This document shows, one piece after another, positions 41,001 through 54,300 of a stretch of DNA of 64,000 nt. Position 1 is the first letter of the stretch; each line of letters opens with the position of its first letter. The position numbers were made by a program, and so were the translations under genes. The notes below the pieces were generated by a model that saw nothing but the letters and a program-made list of their open reading frames with translations, was not told where the DNA came from and did no database searches. Where the stretch lies: the NCBI GenBank assembly GCA_037349315.1, contig JBAIAC010000018.1, positions 12,152,001 to 12,216,000 of the forward strand, in the 5' to 3' direction. Origin of the DNA: Chelydra serpentina (Eukaryota; Chordata; Testudines; Chelydridae).

Positions 41001-44000
41001 GTGGACGGGTGAGGGATTAAATCGAGTTAACGCTGCTAAATTCGACATAAAGTCCTAGTGTAGACCTGGCCAAAGAAATGAATACTGTTATAATCCTGAT
41101 TCAGCAAGATAAGTGACTAAAATTAAGCATGCGAGGATTCCTATTGAAGTCAAATAAATGTGTAAGTACCTTGCTGAATCAGAGCCCAGTCATAAGTTGG
41201 TATCAGTAAAATGCAACATGTCAGAATAATAGTATGGAGTAGTGCAATCAACAAAATATGCCTTGCAATGGGGAAAAAAATCTGTAGACCCCTCAGAATT
41301 CTCAGTATACCTTGGGACTCTGATGAATTTTTCAGGGGGTAGGGACAGTACATAAAAGATCTTCAGGGCGATGGCGTCAAATGTTTCTCATAGGATATGT
41401 GGAGTCGTATTCTTATTTTCATCATGTTAGACTTATTAGTAGAACTGTTAAACAGAGAACCTGAGATGTTTCTCTCCAACTATAATCCTTTTTCATACTG
41501 TATCTTTCGCCCAGAGTTGGCCTGGAGAACTTTTTGTAGAAAAAAAACAAAAATAATTCAGATTTAATTACATTTTTAGTGAGACACTGGCGGGGGTGGG
41601 TGGTGTGGAAAAGTTAACATTTGTGCTTCCAAGCTGTCATTCATCTCTTAAAGATCCTCATGCTATTCTTTGGAGATATGTAGTTGGACTTCATTGTATT
41701 AATTAAAAATATATATTTTAATTTCTGCTTCATAGCTATTGATTTTATGCCAGCACTACCTACTTAGAGTGCTACACCTTGTTTTGCATAGTAATCAGTT
41801 TTTGCTATACCTTCATTAAAGTAAAGCTTTGAAGCATCTGTTCTTTATTCTGCCATATAGTCTGGTCATTACATAGTAACATCTTAATGAGTGACTAGTG
41901 CAAATTGATTTGATATTTGATTGATAGTGTGGATTGATATAATACATTTTATGGAATCCAATTTACAGTTGAATAAATGAGAAATATATTCTACAACTAA
42001 CCTGTGACATCAGAACATTCACAAAACTTGACCGACCTTAAAATGATTATAATTGGGCAGTAGTGTCCTCTTAGTATTTATTTTTTAATTAATTTGTTTT
42101 TTTAAGTAAAACCAGCTTCCTGGTGCAAAGAACATACATTCATTTTTTAAAATTCCTACATCTATACCTACCATATTTTGTTGAGCGTGGAAATAAGCTC
42201 CCCTTTTGACCTTTTGGCGATAGTTAACCAAACTTACAGAAGCTATGCTACTGCTGAATAAACAAGAATCGTGTTTGCTTCAGCTCCTAGGATTTTTCAC
42301 CTGATGGGGAAAAAAAGAGAAAACTTGTTAGGGAAAGAAATGTAGTTTTGCAAGTTCATAAGTGAATATAACAAAGAAAGGTGTTTACTAAATTCACAAG
42401 TTTGTTATTTTTAATTAACATTGTACTTTTTTTTTTTAAAGGTTTTTTTTTAAAAGAGGGAAGTAACACTTTGTTCCTAAGAGTAACTGATTTTGAATGT
42501 TGAGTTTAAGCCTTGTTTTTACCCTAGTTAAAAACTTCATAGAAATAGTTATAATTGAAATGCCGAAGTAATCTTTACAATAGTGGTGTCTCCATGTTAC
42601 TAGTAATGTTGTCTCCCAGATGCATTTCACTCTGCTCCTATGCATGGAACACTTTCCCCATTCCAGTTTGCCAAGGCAGCATGCTCTCTCCATTAATGTC
42701 TTCCTGAAACCCACTTTGGCTTCACTAGGAAGGATGGGTTGTAGTAGCTGATAACCTTGAGGCAGCAGTGAGGGAATCTCTTAAGGCCTTCCATCCTGTC
42801 TCTGCCATTCACAAAAATTGTATGTGGCTTTGTTTTGGCTGAACTCTTACATGTACTATTTTCTTTGTGTTGCATTTTGTGACTTGAAGTTCAGATACCA
42901 GATTTCAGAGGCCAATATTATCTGTTTGTGTTTTTGTTTCTAAGGAGCAGGCATATAAAATCCCTCTACTCTCCTGTCCCTTTCTTCTGGCAAATGTATA
43001 TGAAACTGCACTAACACAAATGCTTGTAAAACATTTTCTTATTTTTATTTAATGTATTACAACCCAGATAATCGGTTAAATGGAGAATAAGTTTGTGGCA
43101 CTAGGAAGAATTATGCATCAGTAGTCCAAGCAATTTTTAAAAAGTACTCTTTACTTGACTTATTTTATTAGTGTGTTTTGGTATGCCTTTTGGCTGCACC
43201 AGATTTTCCTGTTATGGCTAGGGCAGAGAACTTTAATAAGCAATATTCAGTAGAGTGTGTGTTAGAGCTTTTGCATTTAACAATAAAACAAGCCACTCTT
43301 TATTACAATAGCATATGAAAGGAGGGACATTGGAAAATTTCAAATGAAAAGGTTACTTCAAAATGCTCTATCCAGCACTTTCAGATAAGGCAAAACTCCC
43401 TTTGAAGACTATTGGAAGTCTTGAATGAAATGCTTTAAATTATTTGAACTCTTTTAGATTAAAAAGAATTTAGAAATGGTTGTCTAAAAACCTCTTTGAA
43501 ATAAGAAATCATTTTAATTTTATTTTTGTCCTTATCCATTTGTTGCTTTTTCCACATTTTCTGAATACCAAATTGGCTACATTTAGGTATGATCTTTGAG
43601 TTTTCCAATAGTAATAACTTGGTTGGATTCTTAGTACAATATTTTTCCTGTATCTCTTTAACAGTTTCTTAAGGTTTAAGAAACAATGTTATCTGAAGCC
43701 CTTTCCTCACAGAAGCTTGCCATTGCTTAAAGCAAATCTTTGTTTTATTTTTGTATTTATTTTTAGCTATTGACAGCTCCTCCACTACTAGCAGTGCCTC
43801 TCCTGTTATCAACAATTATGATGCTCTTGAAGGAGGTGGCTATCCAGGTGAGCTCTTTGTTGCATGTTAATTCTGAATTGTTGTTAAGGTATAACAAAAC
43901 AAAAAAATGTTACTTGTATAATATACTGTTCTAGTTTTGCAGGTTGTTTCTTTTTAAAAACATCACCCGTTTCCTCTTGCTCTAGATTCCCTTTTAATCC

Positions 44001-47000
44001 CATCATGGATTCCTGCTTATCCTTACTGCCTCCCTTTCAGTCATCAGCAATGAGACGTCCATTATATTATAAAATGTGTGATTCCCAATTCAGCTGGCTT
44101 GTTTATTACAAAACATTTATATAGCACCATAGAGTTGAGTAGCATCTTACTCATGTCAGCTTTGATTCTTTCCTATGGGCACGCCCTGCTGGAGAGACTT
44201 TACCTTTTTGTGGGGGGATGAGTGTGCCAGGTTTAAATTTATCTGCGACCATCCCCAGATTCTCTGGCCTTGTCAACTTTCCAGGCTTGCACAGGCCAAC
44301 TCTTGCCCCTTAGAGTGGCCATTGCAGGTGACTTGCACTGCCATGCCTCTACTCCAGGTAGACCTTCTAGTCTCTATTCACCCTGGTGGTAGATAATAGT
44401 TTAAGGTATATTGTTCCACATGTTAAAGTTGCAGATATGTGCCAGTTTCAAAACTGCTGTTTTTTCCCCTCTGCGAGCTATTGAGAAATCTCAGTCCATA
44501 ATCAGTAAGCTATACTTCTGTTTCTTGTCCAGTCTACCTTTCCTTACCACTCAGTAACAAACTATCTGAATTGGGAGCTGCATGCTACAAATAACTCAGC
44601 CTTTTAAAACAGTTAGGCCAAATTCTGTCCTTGGATACACATGCGTTGGATACACACGTACGTTGACTTCAACAGAAATCCCATGTACACTTTTGAAGAC
44701 AGAATTAGCCTCTTAATAACATTTAGAAATCTTATGTGTGACTAGGAGAGGCTACAGATCAATAGGTCTTGGTGTAGTTTGCAGGGCTGGGGAGATTTGA
44801 TAGCAAGAGCAGTCTTGGAGAAAAATTGTAATTAAGGGGATTTTATTTTTTATATTTTTGCAATTTATTTACTCTTACCTTTCTATTAAAAAGAGGAAAT
44901 TATAAAATGACATTATGAAGTTCCAAGTGCTTAGTAGATGAGGTGTATTTAATTAAATGCAGAGTAGAGTTAGAAGACAAGTAGATTAGAAGTATAGTTA
45001 GAAGACAGTGCTCCCCAGCGTATTGCCCCAGGTACTGACAGAGACAGAAACTTTTTTTTCTGCTGTTTTACAATATCCATTTGGTCAATGCAGAGACATT
45101 TTTTGATTGTTTCTTTATAATTAACAAAAGCATTATTCTCATGATCAGCTGCTGGTATTTTACTTCTTATTGTATTTAAATGCAATAGACAGATAATTTT
45201 TAAAAACATTTGTTTTCCCTATCCTAGAAACAAATTCTGCGACAAGTAGTCCAGCTCCTACTCCTCAGACATCAAGAGCTCCTAAGCCCTTTGGTTATGG
45301 ATACCCAACTCTTCAACCTGGATATCAGAATACAACACCATCTACTTCTGCTATGCAGCCCAGTAATCCAGGGCACCATTCTGGGTTTCAGCAATATCCA
45401 CAAGTGAGATTTTTAATTGAGAAATTATTTGATGTTTCTTTTCAATCCTTTTGTAAAGCTTATAGTGATGTGCCTTTAACATAGTTCCCAATAGTCTCTT
45501 TTAAAAATATCAGGACAGTTTTAAATGTGAGAACTGTAAATATCAAGCAAGTCTGAATATTGATGTAGTAGCTCTACATTCAAAATAATGAATGAGATGG
45601 CAACTTAAATTATTGGGGAGAGGACCAACAAATAGCTATAGCCCAGGGGTCTCAAACACATGTACCGCGGGCCGCAAGGCTCTTCCCTCCAGCCTGCTGA
45701 GCTTCCTGCGCGCCACCCCCCCTTTAAAAAAAACCCAAAAAATTAATTTTTTTTTTTTTTTTTTTTTTTTACCCCCAGGCAGTTCTCGCTGCCAGACAGT
45801 GGTAATTTGAGTTTGAGACCCCTGCTATAGCCCATGCAATTACTTGCTAACTTTTTTAGTTTTTTTTTTTAAAAAAAAACCCTTTTAAAATGTAATATTT
45901 TAAGCTTTTATTAAATTGTTATTTTTGAAGGAGAAAGAAACTGAAGATTTATTATAGTCAAACATTCAATAAGGAGGAAGACCAGTAATTTCCCGATATA
46001 CACTCCAAATTTCCCATTGGTCTGTGTACAGCAGTACTAGATGACAATCATACCCAAAAGAGAGTACTTCTTCACTTTGGGGAATGCAGATTGGTTATTA
46101 TAAGCGAAAATTCTTCTAAAGGAAAAGGAAAGCATAGCTTTGTTTAACCTAATGTTTCCTGTTCTGTGCTTGGTTCATAGTCTTAACCACTCCATACTTT
46201 ATTAATAAAAGACAATTGGGCATTCACCTGGAAACTAAGATTAGAGCCGGAGGCCTGGTCAACACTGGGGGCTGGCGGGATTGGTCTAAGTCATGCAACT
46301 TCAGCTATGTGAATAACATAGCTGAAGTCAAAAAGAACGAGGAGTACTTGTGGCACCTTAGCGACTAACAAATTTATTTGGGCATAAGCTTTCATGGGCT
46401 AAAGCCCACTTCATCAGATGCATAGTGTGGAACATACAGTAGGAAGAGATATAAATTATACACACAGAGAACATGAAAGGATGGGGGTTGCCATACCAAC
46501 TCTGAGACTAATCAATTAAGGTGAGCTATTATCAGCAGGAGAAAAAAAACTTGAAGTCGATGTACTTAGATCTACTCACCGTGGTGTCTTCACTGCGGTA
46601 GGTCGACTGCTGACACTCCCCCGTCGACTCCGCCTACACTTCTCGCTCCGGTGGAGTACCGGAGTTGACAGGAGAGCGCTTGGCGGTCGATTTATTGCGT
46701 CTTCACTAGACGCGATAAATTGACCCCCGCTGGATCGATCGCTCCAGAGGTAAGTGTAGACATGCTGAAAGGGATGTTTTTTAAAATGCTGTTTTACAGC
46801 CTTTGTGATAATACTACAGTTCCTTGACTTCAGGCAGTTGTGTAATGAAATTGAAGCATTTTTTAATTTTATAACAAATACCTAATCGAATTTAAGTTTT
46901 TAAATTGAGAGATCTTTTACAAATACTTATTTAAAATAATCTTTCTAAATGCTACAGAAACAGGGGAATGCATGACGTGGTCTGACGTTTACCCTGGATT

Positions 47001-50000
47001 GGAGGGAGAAAATAGAATGTATAGCTTGTTTTTCTGGTTTGGAAAAAGAAACAAGTGAGATCTTCAGAAGAGGGGAAAAAATATCAGTTTTCTTGTAATA
47101 TCTGAGCTGATTTACTTCTAGGTTTCTTTAGACAATGTTGAATAAGAATATCTTGAAAATGAGGATTATGCACTTCCTGTAAAATTATCTTTTATGTTGA
47201 CTTCATGACTTTGAATGTTATTCAAAGTAGTATATGCTAAGATTCTGGGAAGCGGTTGTCCGCTTGTGTAACCCTTTAAAATTACAAGTCTCTTCTCATC
47301 AGCAAAGAATTATTAACTACTGCTATATCTTCCTTAATGGTGATCTGAAAGAATAGTGTAATGAATTAAGATTATGTTCATTAAACATGTAGTATAACTG
47401 TTTTGCAATGTTCTTATTTTTTTCAGCAGTATCCTGGTGTGAACCAATTATCATCCACCTTAGGAGGATTAAGTCTACAGCATTCTCAGCAGCCAGAAAG
47501 CTTGAGACCAGTAAACCTTACTCAAGATAGGAATATTCTTCCTGTTTCTCCAGTTCTAGCTCCTGTGCCTAATTTGAATTCAGACCTTAGAAAATTAAAT
47601 TGCAGTCCAGAGTAGGTATCCTGTTTTCAATTTTGTGTATATTAGACATAGCATTTTTCTGTGACCTTTCATAATTTAGTTAACAATAATAAAAAAAATT
47701 TATAAGGGATGAAATTGACCACAGTATTCTGCTTTCACTGGTCAACCAGTGTAGTCTGTTTCGTCTGGAGAGAAGAGGTTAAGTCCTCTTCACTTCTGGT
47801 GTGAACACTGAAGTTCTTTCTAATTTACATCTCCTGCCATCAACAGCTAGCAAGTACAATTTTCCTTTAGTGAGTTCTGAGATCAGGAAATATTTATCAT
47901 GAATGAAAATACCATCTCAAAGTTTTAAATTACTTTGGGTACTAGACACCCTCCCCCCACTCCCACCCGTTGGTTGGTTCTTTTTAAAAATAGCTGCAAT
48001 GTGCATTTCCTGTTGAAATGCAATACTTTCAGCTTTGGTGACATACTTATACTGGAGGAGACTTTTGCTGTTTTAGGCAATGGTAACTATTTATTTTGAA
48101 AATAGGTTTAGTAATATTTAAAATGTCACAACTCTTTGAATTGCAGAGAATATAGTTGCATGCTAATACAACTTATGTGTTCAAGTTTGCTTTGTAAGCT
48201 AATTTTAGTATGATTTCCTTCCAGTTCATTTCGATGTACACTGACAAATATTCCACAGACTCAGGCTTTGTTAAACAAAGCTAAACTTCCTTTGGGTTTG
48301 CTGCTGCATCCGTTCAGAGACCTAACGGTAAAATTTAAATATTTTAAATTTTTAATATCTTCTCATAGTGCTTTGCTTTTTACTGTGAGGTACTTTTCTT
48401 ATCCTGTCTAAGACTTACTGAGGATTAAATAATAGCAGGAGGTGTGGAACTATTTTCGAGAAGAATTTCTATTCAACTTGTCTGTTCAGGTGTTTGTTCT
48501 TTGATATAGTCAAAATTTTGAAATAAACCAAATTTATCTTAAATGTAACAGGATGAACTGATTCAGTTACTGTAAGATAAATATTATGGCTCTAAATCTT
48601 TCATCCTTTTTAAAAATGAAATGTAGCATCTAATAAGCTGAACAAAGTAGTTAAAGAAACTACACAAGTTACAACAATTAAGGCTTTTTATGTACCTTAG
48701 TGTGGTTGGAGTGGTTCAGGCAAAATTGTCTTTTTTGTTTGTTTTTTATTTAAAGCTTCATCAGAGGGAACAGTTTACTTTGGTATTTTTTAAATGTCAT
48801 GTCTTGTACTCTATGCCTGCATACATTGATTGTTCCTCTTAATTTAATAGCTATCTGAAGTTTTGCCTCTTGCAAAAATGTCTTCTGTGTAGACAATGGA
48901 AAATGTAACTTCCCATTGACTTCTTAATTTATAAGGTGAACTTCAACTAGGGGGAGAGATCTGAAGGATTCCACCCCTTCCAGGAATCTCTTCTCAACAA
49001 GCACAACTAATCAAATTCTGGGGAAGCGGGGCAGGAATCAGCTCCTCCTATTTCTCTGGTCATTTTACAGTGTTCAGCACTAAGATTTTAGAGTAATTTG
49101 CATATCCATTTGTCCATCTAGCCTATGGTGGTGGTTATCTAACTTTTCTCTCTGGAGGGAATGGAATCGTTCAAATTGCTCCATCCAGATCCACAAAGGA
49201 CCTCCTTAGTAGATGAGGATCAGAAGTCCAGAGGAGTCTGTTCCCCATTAAGTGCAAGAGTGACTGCTGCTGTTGTAGAATGGGATAGGGTTTTAGATTA
49301 GTCCGAGGAGAGGAGTTAAATAGATAGGCAATGCTCAAATAATGGAACAAGATGGTCTTTTGTGCTAACAATGCTATTTCAAAAGTACTAGCTGTTTCAT
49401 TTCATCCACTCTCTCTAAACAAGTTCAAAAATACATAATACACTATGGAAGTAAACAACTGTATTTCTCCGTTGGTAAATTGAATCTAGTTTCTACAGAT
49501 ACTATGTTAAAAATACATCTGTGCTTGAGAAAGTGTGCACATACATTAAGCAACTCTTGTCCTCATTAACTTTGTATGAGAACCTATGGCTCTCTCTGTA
49601 TGAAGTACTATTGCTTATACATAAAAAAACATGAAGCTATACCACTTGGGTATTCACTTGTCTTGGGTATTCTTTCAGGCACAAGATCCAACTGCTAGTG
49701 CCTTCAACCATCCAAGATGTACAAGTATTCCTGCATAACTTAACTTCAACTGTGTTATTGCTTATCTAGAATTACAGTACAAATGTTTGCTGATCTGACC
49801 CTTGCAGTCATGGTGATCAGTCAGATTCCTTTTATCCAACTAAATATATTAATGTCCATTATCAGACCAGATTCTTCTCTTCAACATTTTGTAGACAAGT
49901 GTAACACATGATTTACACTGGTACATGTGAGATCAAATTCTGGTTCAATCAAAATAATACTTTATTATGTCTTCCTATTGTAAAAGGAGAATTTTAGTAA

Positions 50001-51325
50001 AGGTATGAATATTGCACTGTATATAAATGAGCAAAGTGGGAGACAAGATTAACAGAATATTTTGGTTTTATGAAACTTTGAAAGATTGAGATATTGCATA
50101 ATCCTGTCCTCTACAAATTTTACTAGGATCCTCTTTGCTACAGCTTTTCATTATTTTACTTTTTAGCAATTACCTGTAATAACATCAAGCACCATTGTGA
50201 GGTGCAGATCCTGCAGGACATATATCAACCCTTTTGTTGCCTTCATTGACCAAAGGAGGTGGAAATGCAACTTATGCTATCGAGTTAATGATGGTAAGTT
50301 TCATTACACAGGTAAGTAGCTGGTTTCTTGCATCTACCTAACATATTTAAGATGTCTTGCGTTTGTATCAACAATTGAGATGTCTTTTACCTAGAATATC
50401 TGGGATTTTTAATATCTAAATCATTTACATAAGAATGGCCATACTGGGTCAGATCAAAGGTCTATCAGGCCCAGTATCCTGTTTACTGACAGTGGCCAAT
50501 GCCAGGTGCCCCAGAGGGAGTGAACCTAACAGGGAAAGATCAAGTGATCTCTCTCCTGCCATCCATCTCCACCCTCTGACAGACAGAGGCTAGGGACAGT
50601 AGTGTAGCCAGGGGGGGAGCAGGGGTAGCGGCCGCTCCCCCTGTGAGCAGAAGTGGCGCCTTAAAAAGGAAGCGGCGCCTTTTTTTAGCAGAGCTAAAAA
50701 AAGCGCCGCTTCCTTTTTAAGCGCTGCTTCTTGCACTCATCCAGTGGCGCTCCGGGTCTTCGGCGGCATTTCGGCAGCGGGTACCACCGAAGACCCGGAG
50801 CGAGTGAGGACCCACCTCCGAAGTGCCGCCGAAGACGCCGCCGGGTGAGTACAGGGGGAGGCACCTTTTTTATAGCGCCGCTCCCCCTGTGCTCCGGACC
50901 AAGCTATGCTACTGGCTAGGGACATGATTCCTTACGCATCCTGGCTAATAGCCATTAATGGACTTAACCTCCATGAATTTATCTAGTTCTCTTTTAAACC
51001 CTGGTATAGTTAGTTCTAGCCTTGACAACCTCCTCAGGCAAGGAGTTCCACAGGTTGACTGTGTGCTGTGTGAAGAAGAACTTCCTTTTGTTAGTTTTAA
51101 ACCTGCTGCCCATTAATTTCATTTGGTGGCCCTAGTTCTTCTATTATGAGAACAAGTAAATAACTTTTCCTTATTCACTTTCTCCACACCACTCATGATT
51201 TTATATACCTCTATCATATCTCCTCCCCCCCCCCTTAGTCTCCTCTTTTCCAAGCTAAAAAGTCCTAGCCTCTTTAATCTCTCCTCATATGGGATCCGTT
51301 CCAAACCCCTAATTATTTTAGTTGC

Positions 51326-51392
<67 letters not shown>

Positions 51393-54300
51393 TATAGATA
51401 GATAGATATACACACACACACCTGTATGCAGTATTCAGGATATGGGCGTACCATGGATTTATATAAGGACAATAAGATATTCTCCGTCTTATTCTCTATC
51501 CCTTTTTTAATGATTCCTAACATCCTGTTTGCTTTTTTGACTGCCACTGCACACTGCATGGATGTCTTCAGAGAACTATATATGATTACTCCAGGATCTC
51601 TTTCCTGATTAGTTGTTGCTAAATTAGCCCCCATCATATTGTATGTCTAGTTGGGGTTATTTTTTCCAATGTGCATTACTTTACATTTATCCACATTAAA
51701 TTTCATTTGCCATTTTGTTGCCCAATCATTTAGTTTTGTGAGATCTTTTTGAAGTTCTTCGCAGTGTGCTTTGGTCTTAACTATCTTGAGTAGTTTAGTA
51801 TCATCTGCAAACTTTGCCACCTCACTGTTTACCCCTTCTTCCAAATCATTTATGAATGAATTGAATGGGATTGGTCCTAGGACTGACCCTTGGGGAACAC
51901 CACTAGTTACCCCTCTCCATTCTGTAAATTTACCATTTATTCCTACCCTTTGTTCCCTGTCTTTTAACCAGTTCTCAATCCATGAAAGGATCTTCCCTCT
52001 TATCCCGTGACACTGATGTTAGACTTACCGGTCTGTAATTGTCGGGATCACCTCTAAAGCCCTTTTTAAATATTGGCGTTACATTAGCTATCGTCCAGTC
52101 ATTGGGTACAGAAGCTGATTTAAAGGACAGGTTACAAACTGTAGTTAATAGTTCCGCAATTTAACATTTGAGTTCTTTCAGAACTCTTGGGTGAATACCA
52201 TCTGGTCCCGGTGACTTGTTACTGTTAAGTTTATCAATTAATTCCAAAACCACCTCTTGTGATACTTCAGTCTGTGACAATTCCTCAGATTTGTCACCTA
52301 CAAAGGACGGCTCAGGTTTGGGAACCTCCCTAGCATCCTCAGCCGTGAAGATTGAAGCAAAGAATTCATTTAGTTTCTCCGCAATGACTTTATCGTCTTT
52401 AAGTGCTCTTTTTGTATCTCGATCGTCCAGGGGCCCCACTGGTTGTTTTGCAGGCTTCCTGCTTCTTAAAAAACATTTTGTTATTCCCTTTTGGCTAGCC
52501 GTTCTTCAAACTCCTTTTTGGCTTTTCTTATTACATTTGTCAGAGGCACCTATATTTTTCCCAAGTGAAGGCTACCATGCAACATGTCAGGAGCCTAAGA
52601 GCACCGTGTCAGATTGGACAACCTGAGCTATATAATTTAAAAGCAATTTTCCACACTGACTGCTAGCATAATACACAATCTAGTCAAGGTCATAATTAAC
52701 AGCAGTCAAAGACAAAGACCAGTTTCATAAATACAGTGCATGTTGAGACATGTCATTGTAAGGCACTGGAAGCACAGAGTATACATTATTGTCCATAAAA
52801 TAGACATTCTTGTCTCCGATTCTTTAACTATGATATTTAGGTTTCACAACATTGTTTCCTTATTTACATACTTTTAAAATGTTTATGGTCTAATTGCTGC
52901 CTTTTGTAATTAAAATACATATAATGCACTTAACATTATGTTGAATGTTGCTAATAGGCACAAAATCTGTGTATCTGTTAGTGAATAATTTACTTTGGAT
53001 TCATAATTTTTGTTTAGTTCCTGAAGAATTTATGTATAACCCTTTGACACGATCCTATGGGGAGCCTCATAAACGCCCAGAGGTCCAGAATTCTACAGTG
53101 GAATTCATTGCTTCTTCAGATTACATGGTAAAAATATATATTTTTGAGTATGTGAATTTAATACTAGTGCAAGATGCTAGAGTGACAACCCTATTTATCA
53201 CTAAACAGTGTGTACATCACTCGCATTTCAAACTTCCCCATGGTGCCCTACCAGTGTGCCTCAGTTTTCACTTAGATGGACCCCTAGGATTGAAAGACTA
53301 ATTGTCTCGGTTCCCATTTGAATCTTTCTCTGCCAAAACTGACAGTAAAGGTGTCAATTAATGCCAGTTGTGATGTGGCACTTACACACTAATTTGCCAA
53401 AGACCACCAAATGCATTCGGTGACTGGGAATGCTACAGCAGTCTCTGGCTTTCTCCTTTCCTCTGGAAAGATGTGCAGGACCAGTGACTGATCAGGCAGA
53501 ATTTTGGCATTTTCCAAAGAACTCCTCCTCATTCCCCAGATTGATTCCTGTCTCTCACAAAATTAACTGCTAGAAAGCAACCTGAAGCCACCCTCTGATG
53601 GTCATCTTGAACACAGTTCAGTATGGAAATGGGGCCTGAAAATCTTTCCGATAAAAGAATACCTACCTTTTATGCATCCTACAATAGCATTTTGGGCACC
53701 ATCAACCATGCTTTGCTGACTAGCACTTGGCCAGAAAGTGGGGGTTCCATTGCAGCCTGAGGCAGGTTCTAATAGTGCAACATGTGGAAGCAGCCCACTC
53801 AGTCAGCAGCAGTACAGGCAGAATAATAGTGCTTTGCGAAAGAAGAGAGTTTTTTCTAAACGGGGATATGAAATATTTAGATGTTGAGGACTGTAATCTG
53901 TAGGAGTGACTCTGTGGTGCTTCACAGGCTAAGAAGTGTAAGTGCTCATCAGTTAAAAGCCACTCCAGAAGATGATCTATTAAATACACACCTAGGTCTG
54001 GGATTTAAAAGTGGAGGGAGTTATTTGTTTTTGAATTCAGACTCCGTTTAAACTGCTTTTTGTGGCCTTCCAGAGCTGTCAATCTTTCTGACTGTACCCG
54101 TCCCCTATTGCAGTGATTCAGAGAAAGAAGGAACTCTTTCTTTATATCGTAACAGGAAAGGGTCATTTCAGTCAGTAGTTGTCATTTGTGTCCCAGGTTG
54201 ACTTTAAGCTCTTCCCCTCTCCTCAGGGTTGCCATTCTCTACCATCCTCTTTTTCCCCCCCATCAAGAGGAAGCTGACCTATGGACAGTGAAACATCTCT

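Larger units (their letters stand above)
35933..41071. mobile_element. PIF/Harbinger DNA transposon, 5.1 kb, near complete
   Basis: The ends are GGGTATGTCTACACT at the left and AGTGTAGACCTGGCC at the right, flanked by AAA on both sides (35930-35932, 41072-41074), a 3-bp duplication as expected for the superfamily. Inside, a transposase on the + strand and a Myb/SANT-like gene on the - strand converge, the usual two-gene design of animal Harbingers. The element is GC-richer than the intron it sits in. Confidence 0.93.
50430..52560 (-). mobile_element. CR1 LINE, 5'-truncated, with nested hAT MITE
   Basis: Minus-strand remnants in order: LNEFFASIFTAEDA and LNSNKSPGPDGIHPRVLKEL (52380-52170, RT domain start), SEVAKFADDTKLLKI (catalytic FADD, about 51820) and KWQMKFNVDKCKVMHIGKNN, then RDPGVIIYSSLKTSMQCAVA and RATKIIRGLERIPYEERLKR. 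The 3' untranslated end reaches 50430. The FADD box is intact, but the GxPQGSVLGP block lies in a broken region. It is 5'-truncated near 52560. Confidence 0.92.
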
